Shown: positions 22,789 to 26,135 of the stretch, one piece after another | How positions within the stretch are numbered: the stretch's first letter is position 1 | How the letters are laid out: each line of letters opens with the position of its first letter | Assembly: GCA_034436045.1 (NCBI GenBank) | Contig: DAOTVZ010000060.1 | Location: forward strand, 1 to 26,135 | Direction of reading: 5' to 3' | From: H111-94 sp034436045 | Lineage (GTDB): Bacteria; Chloroflexota; Ktedonobacteria; Ktedonobacterales; Ktedonobacteraceae | Length of the DNA stretch: 26,135 bases | Notes under the pieces: generated by a model | Told to the model about the DNA's origin: nothing | What the model saw: the letters and a program-made list of their open reading frames with translations, nothing else | Databases searched by the model: none | Translations under genes and position numbers: made by a program

Positions 22789-24012
22789 CTACTTGTTATT
22801 CGGTTGTGCCCGATAAGGGCCGGTAATGCCCTCGAAGCGTGGGCGATAGCGCGTCTCATGATAATCGGCAGGATTCACACGGCGGGGCGGGAAATTCTTG
22901 CCGGGAATGTCGGTGTAGATGTACTGACCATCACGATACGCGGCCATTACACCAGAGGTGCCGTGTTCAACCGCGCTCATAATCAAATTGGCATAGTAGA
23001 CTGCCATGTGCTTATCGTAGACCTCCGGCTCACCGCTACGCAAGAAGTAGGTCAGATCAATAGGCAGGAAGCGCACGCCAGGAATACGGGCCGTCAACTG
23101 ATCAGCTAAGAACTCGGCGACATTGACCTTCTTGCGATGTCCATAAGCATCGGCCTCACCAACCTCCGGCACCGGCATACCCAGGTTCGCGCCTTCCGAG
23201 AGAACAATTGTCGAGTAGTGCCCCGGATTCTGACGATCCTGCAACACCAGCTCGGCCAGGCGGTCGATATTAGCGGGCACCTCTGGAATGAGCAGACGAT
23301 CCGCCCAGGTGACGACGGCGGTTTCAAAGGCGGTAAAACCAGCATCACGCCCGAACATGCGAAACAGAATCGTCTCACTATGCGACTCCGCTGTCGAGCG
23401 GATACGGTTGATAAACTCGGCGGCGCGACTGATGGCGGTCTGGAAGCCGATACAGTAGTCGGTGCCGGGCACGTCATTATCCATCGTTTTGGGAATGCCC
23501 CAGACGGGTACGCCCTTCGTAGCCAGCACCGAGCCATAACTGAGCGTGTCATCGCCGCCAATAACGATCAGGCCATCCAACTCCAGGAAGTTAAGATTCG
23601 CGATTACCACGTCAGTCAGGTCGATGCGCTCGTCGGGCGCGTGGCCCTCGCCGAGCGCAACCAGATGTGGGGGTAAGTCACGCACACGCACCTTTGCGGG
23701 ATTAGTGCGCGTGGATTGGAGTATTGTGCCACCCTGACGATCAATAGTCCGTGTATTCAGGCGGTTCAACGGCATGAGATAGTTACCCTGCCAGGTCGAA
23801 GGATTCTCCGCCTGAAAAATCTGTTCCTCACGTGAGCGTGAACGATTAAGATAGGTGATACCTTCCCAACCGGCGCGCAGGCCCATCACCTGAATGCCCA
23901 TCGTCTCGGCGCGATACACTATCGCTTTGATCGCGGCGTTCAATCCCGGTACATCGCCACCGCCAGTCAGAACGCCAAGAGCACGAATCTTGTGTTTCGT
24001 TTGTGCAGGCAT
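22789..24012 (-). CDS. 6-phosphofructokinase, probably pyrophosphate-dependent
   Basis: 407 residues of the PFK family, which phosphorylates fructose 6-phosphate to the 1,6-bisphosphate. Motifs: LTGGGDVPGLNAAI (15-28), IGGDDT (151-156), GIPKTMDNDVPG (172-183) with the catalytic Asp178, MFGRDAG (219-225) and IPEVP (242-246). At the two sites that separate phosphoryl donors, this protein has Asp155 (GGDD) and Lys175 (PKTMDND), where ATP-dependent E. coli PfkA has Gly. Both are the residues known for the PPi-dependent enzymes, so PPi as donor is likely, allowing reversible use in gluconeogenesis. AGAGGA lies 9-10 bases before ATG 24012. It follows NudC in the same direction at 97 bases. Confidence 0.88.
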   Translation of the reverse strand: MPAQTKHKIRALGVLTGGGDVPGLNAAIKAIVYRAETMGIQVMGLRAGWEGITYLNRSRSREEQIFQAENPSTWQGNYLMPLNRLNTRTIDRQGGTILQSTRTNPAKVRVRDLPPHLVALGEGHAPDERIDLTDVVIANLNFLELDGLIVIGGDDTLSYGSVLATKGVPVWGIPKTMDNDVPGTDYCIGFQTAISRAAEFINRIRSTAESHSETILFRMFGRDAGFTAFETAVVTWADRLLIPEVPANIDRLAELVLQDRQNPGHYSTIVLSEGANLGMPVPEVGEADAYGHRKKVNVAEFLADQLTARIPGVRFLPIDLTYFLRSGEPEVYDKHMAVYYANLIMSAVEHGTSGVMAAYRDGQYIYTDIPGKNFPPRRVNPADYHETRYRPRFEGITGPYRAQPNNK

Positions 24013-24109
24013 AAACTTTGATCCTCTTCCTTCGTAATCTCTGAATATCCCTTCTCAATGATATACCTGTGTGTCTATGATACTCGTGCCGTGAGCATTG
24101 CTCCACTCG

Positions 24110-24967
24110 CTATTCTCTTGCTCCTCTTGGTTCGCGAGTGGGCGAGTATCGTCGGGCTTCGACCCAACTCATAATAATGTGGTGCGCGAGGCTGTGCGCG
24201 GACGGTAGCGTAGGCAGGTCATCAATGTGGTACCAGACGGCGTCGTCCAGCTCCTGCTGATCAATTTTTACGGTGCCACCAACATAACGGGCAGTAAAAC
24301 CAACCATGAGTTGATGTGGGAACGGCCAGGACTGGCTGCCAACATAGGAAATATCCGTCACCTCAACCCCCACCTCTTCGTAGACTTCACGCTGTACGCA
24401 CTGCTCCAGCGACTCCGCAGGCTCCGCGAAGCCAGCGATACAGCTATAGCGTTTTCCCCAGCCCGGTTTATGCGCCAATAACACCTGATCCTCGCCATCA
24501 TGTACCAGTACTAATATGGCAGGTGAGACCGGTGGATAGCCAATATAACCACAAGCCGGACAGCGACGTCCCCAGGTACCCTCCACCATCTCTCGTGGAT
24601 GGGCACAACGGGGGCAGTAGCGACTATCGCGCAGCCAGGACACTATCTGCACCGCCCAGGAAATAGCCGTATAGCGATCACCATCCAGCAGCGTCAGCAA
24701 TGTGCGCAAATCGACACCACGCCATCCCACCGGTAACTCGCTCTCCGAGAGTAGCTCGTAAGCCATCATCGGCAAGCCGTCCAACATACCCACATAGTAC
24801 ACCGAATGAGTAGTAGGTAGCAATACATCGGATTCATCAGCACGTAACAAAGTTACCCCATCCTCACACTCTAGTAAGACGGGGGTACCATTGAGCAGGG
24901 GAAGTAAATACGCTGGCCCCTCCGGCGGCTGGGCCGGTGGATAGACACGTTGAAATAGTGCTGGCAT
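24110..24967 (-). CDS. nudC: NAD+ diphosphatase / NADH pyrophosphatase NudC
   Basis: 285 residues from ATG 24967. NudC hydrolyses NAD(H) to NMN(H) and AMP and removes NAD caps from RNA. An N-terminal domain precedes a four-Cys zinc site (Cys118, Cys121, Cys136, Cys139), and then the Nudix box GFAEPAESLEQ...REVYEEVGV (179-201), followed by SQSWPFP (211-217). The NudC family signature is SQPWPFPxS; here the first Pro is Ser and the final Ser is Gln. The frame is open to a TTG at 25036, and an ATG lies at 25024, but a promoter (TTGTCA, 18 bases, TACGAT) covers that stretch and GAGGGA precedes ATG 24967, so the shorter form is chosen. Confidence 0.88.
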   Translation of the reverse strand: MPALFQRVYPPAQPPEGPAYLLPLLNGTPVLLECEDGVTLLRADESDVLLPTTHSVYYVGMLDGLPMMAYELLSESELPVGWRGVDLRTLLTLLDGDRYTAISWAVQIVSWLRDSRYCPRCAHPREMVEGTWGRRCPACGYIGYPPVSPAILVLVHDGEDQVLLAHKPGWGKRYSCIAGFAEPAESLEQCVQREVYEEVGVEVTDISYVGSQSWPFPHQLMVGFTARYVGGTVKIDQQELDDAVWYHIDDLPTLPSAHSLAHHIIMSWVEARRYSPTREPRGARE

Positions 24968-25006
24968 GAAACCATCCCTCACTTCTAGTCCTTGAACAAC
25001 AACGTA

Positions 25007-25036
25007 ATCGTACCATGCCAGCATTATTCCTGACAA
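25007..25036 (-). promoter_or_regulatory. Promoter of nudC
   Basis: On the minus strand TTGTCA (25031-25036), 18 bases, then TGgTACGAT with the hexamer at 25007-25012, an extended -10. Transcription should begin near 25000, giving a leader of about 33 bases to ATG 24967. It starts 11 bases after the DUF1206 stop. Confidence 0.5.
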
Positions 25037-25046
25037 AATTTAGCGA

Positions 25047-25910
25047 TTATGAGCCGCGAACAAGGCGATACCGCGCTTCCACCCATGAATAAATGCCATA
25101 CGCCAGAAAACCCAGAGCCACAATCGCCAGTAGAAGTTTGCCGAAGGGCTGCTGAGACAACACCAGCAAGGCCGTGTCCAGTCCCTTCACCTGCCATGGA
25201 TTATGCTGAACAGCCGCTACCAGCAGGAATAGACCAATAATAACAAACACCACACCCTGAGCCGCGTATCCCAGACGGCCCAGCAAAGTGACGACCTGCC
25301 GCACCGTCGCGCTCACGCTGAATAGCTTCAAATGCCGTAAAAAATGTGCTTTATACGCTTCCATAAAGAGTGAAACCGCGATTGCCAGCACGACCAGGCC
25401 CAATAAGACGACAAGAGCCACACCAGAGGGCTGCTTCAGCAAGAGTGCCGTCCAGTCCTGCGTAGTGGTGGTCGTACTCTTAGCAGTACTGCCCGCAACA
25501 GTGACAAGCCGGAAAGCGCCGAATGAAAGCAGCGCATACGAAATGCCGACAGCCGCATAAGCCAGACGCTTGATGATCCCTTTAGCGTTGCGTCCCGCGT
25601 TCTCTGTATCAAAAATGGCCTGAATGAAGCTCCAGAGGGCATAACCCAGTAGGCCAATTGCTACTATAATCAGCAAAAAGTGGCCGAAGGGCTGCCGACT
25701 GATCGTCTGCAAGGCTCCGCGCTGATCGGTAGCCTTGCCGCCAACTCCAATAGCCAGTTGCACTGCCAACCAGCCAATAATCACATATACAATTCCCTTC
25801 ACTGCATACCCCAGACGGGCCAGCCAGATCATCTCACGACTGGTTGCGGCCTGACGCGCAACACCTCCCGCTTGCTGTATTTCATTTTTTACGTCAATCC
25901 TCTGATTCAT
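25047..25910 (-). CDS. DUF1206 membrane protein
   Basis: 287 residues with six hydrophobic helices arranged as three repeats. Each repeat begins with a motif like RLGYAxxGxVYVIIG (IWLARLGYAVKGIVYV, IIKRLAYAAVGISYA, LLGRLGYAAQGVVFV) and a second helix with QPFG or QPSG (RQPFGHFLL, KQPSGVALV, QQPFGKLLL). This is the layout of DUF1206, whose function is unknown. ATG 25910 is chosen because GGGGAG stands 8 bases upstream; the frame is open to 25976, with another ATG at 25955, but neither has a Shine-Dalgarno sequence. nudC follows in the same direction with its own promoter. Confidence 0.88.
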   Translation of the reverse strand: MNQRIDVKNEIQQAGGVARQAATSREMIWLARLGYAVKGIVYVIIGWLAVQLAIGVGGKATDQRGALQTISRQPFGHFLLIIVAIGLLGYALWSFIQAIFDTENAGRNAKGIIKRLAYAAVGISYALLSFGAFRLVTVAGSTAKSTTTTTQDWTALLLKQPSGVALVVLLGLVVLAIAVSLFMEAYKAHFLRHLKLFSVSATVRQVVTLLGRLGYAAQGVVFVIIGLFLLVAAVQHNPWQVKGLDTALLVLSQQPFGKLLLAIVALGFLAYGIYSWVEARYRLVRGS

Positions 25911-26135
25911 CCTTCCCACTCCCCATAATGAATTTCTACTTACAAATCTAGCCATGATATTTTTCCATAGAGGCACGATGATGAATTTTTCTCATCAAAA
26001 GCAAGAAACCCATCCCTACGAAGTAATTCCACATTGTCAATCTCGGTCAAAGAACTTCATCATCACGCCCTGCTCGCCCGTCAAGCCTCTCTCAGAGCAT
26101 GATGATCTATTTTACCTAGCCAAATCGGCCATCCC
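25911..26135. other. Right-end intergenic region
   Basis: No coding sequence is seen up to the window edge. It holds a small palindrome TGATGA/TCATCA (25979-25984 and 25992-25997), a TTGACA on the minus strand (26035-26040) without a matching -10, and ATCACGCCCTGC near 26070, which shares its core with the palindrome family of 22553-22759. Confidence 0.35.

Overview
The window is a chromosomal stretch from a free-living heterotrophic bacterium with mid-range GC content. The mix of genes (membrane PP2C phosphatase, zinc-finger anti-sigma fusion, sedolisin protease, DUF1206, NudC, a PPi-type phosphofructokinase, many GTG or intergenic-palindrome features) looks most like a member of the Chloroflexota, class Ktedonobacteria. 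That placement is an inference from gene content, not from a marker gene. There are 19 supported protein genes (one cut by the left edge) and no rRNA, tRNA, CRISPR array, insertion sequence or phage gene.

Layout, left to right. Bases 3-197 hold the C-terminus of a probable 2OG-Fe(II) oxygenase. Bases 342-3068 hold a two-gene unit: an alkaline-phosphatase-superfamily phosphodiesterase and a PaaK-type adenylate-forming ligase, closed by a very long hairpin. Bases 3418-7404 hold an unknown protein and a 1101-residue membrane-anchored protein with three C-terminal S1 domains; a duplicated Shine-Dalgarno block lies between them. A SirB1-type transglutaminase-fold protein with TPR repeats runs the other way (7411-8328). 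Bases 8530-11031 encode an ECF sigma factor and its presumed anti-sigma factor, which is fused through a membrane helix and a TPR to a Leu/Ile/Val-binding-type solute sensor domain. An amidase (11028-12323) overlaps its stop codon. A membrane PP2C phosphatase (12565-14109) is divergent from a three-gene unit (14335-16975): a low-complexity single-pass membrane protein, an ApbE-type FMN transferase and a ferric-reductase-like haem membrane protein.

The right third is metabolic: glucokinase (17098-18090), an acyl-CoA synthetase (18256-20004), a secreted sedolisin with a C-terminal lectin-like domain (20195-22561), a phosphofructokinase carrying the residues of the pyrophosphate-dependent type (22789-24012), NAD+ diphosphatase NudC (24110-24967) and a DUF1206 membrane protein (25047-25910). 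Glucokinase and phosphofructokinase supply the two phosphorylation steps of upper glycolysis, although they are not in one operon.

The most novel-looking element is the sigma factor plus solute-binding anti-sigma fusion, which reads as a single-protein route from an extracellular small molecule to a dedicated sigma factor. Next are the ApbE and haem-membrane-protein operon, the S1 protein with its duplicated ribosome-binding block, and three families of long intergenic palindromes. Several gene starts were moved inward because a strong promoter or Shine-Dalgarno sequence lies inside the longest open frame.
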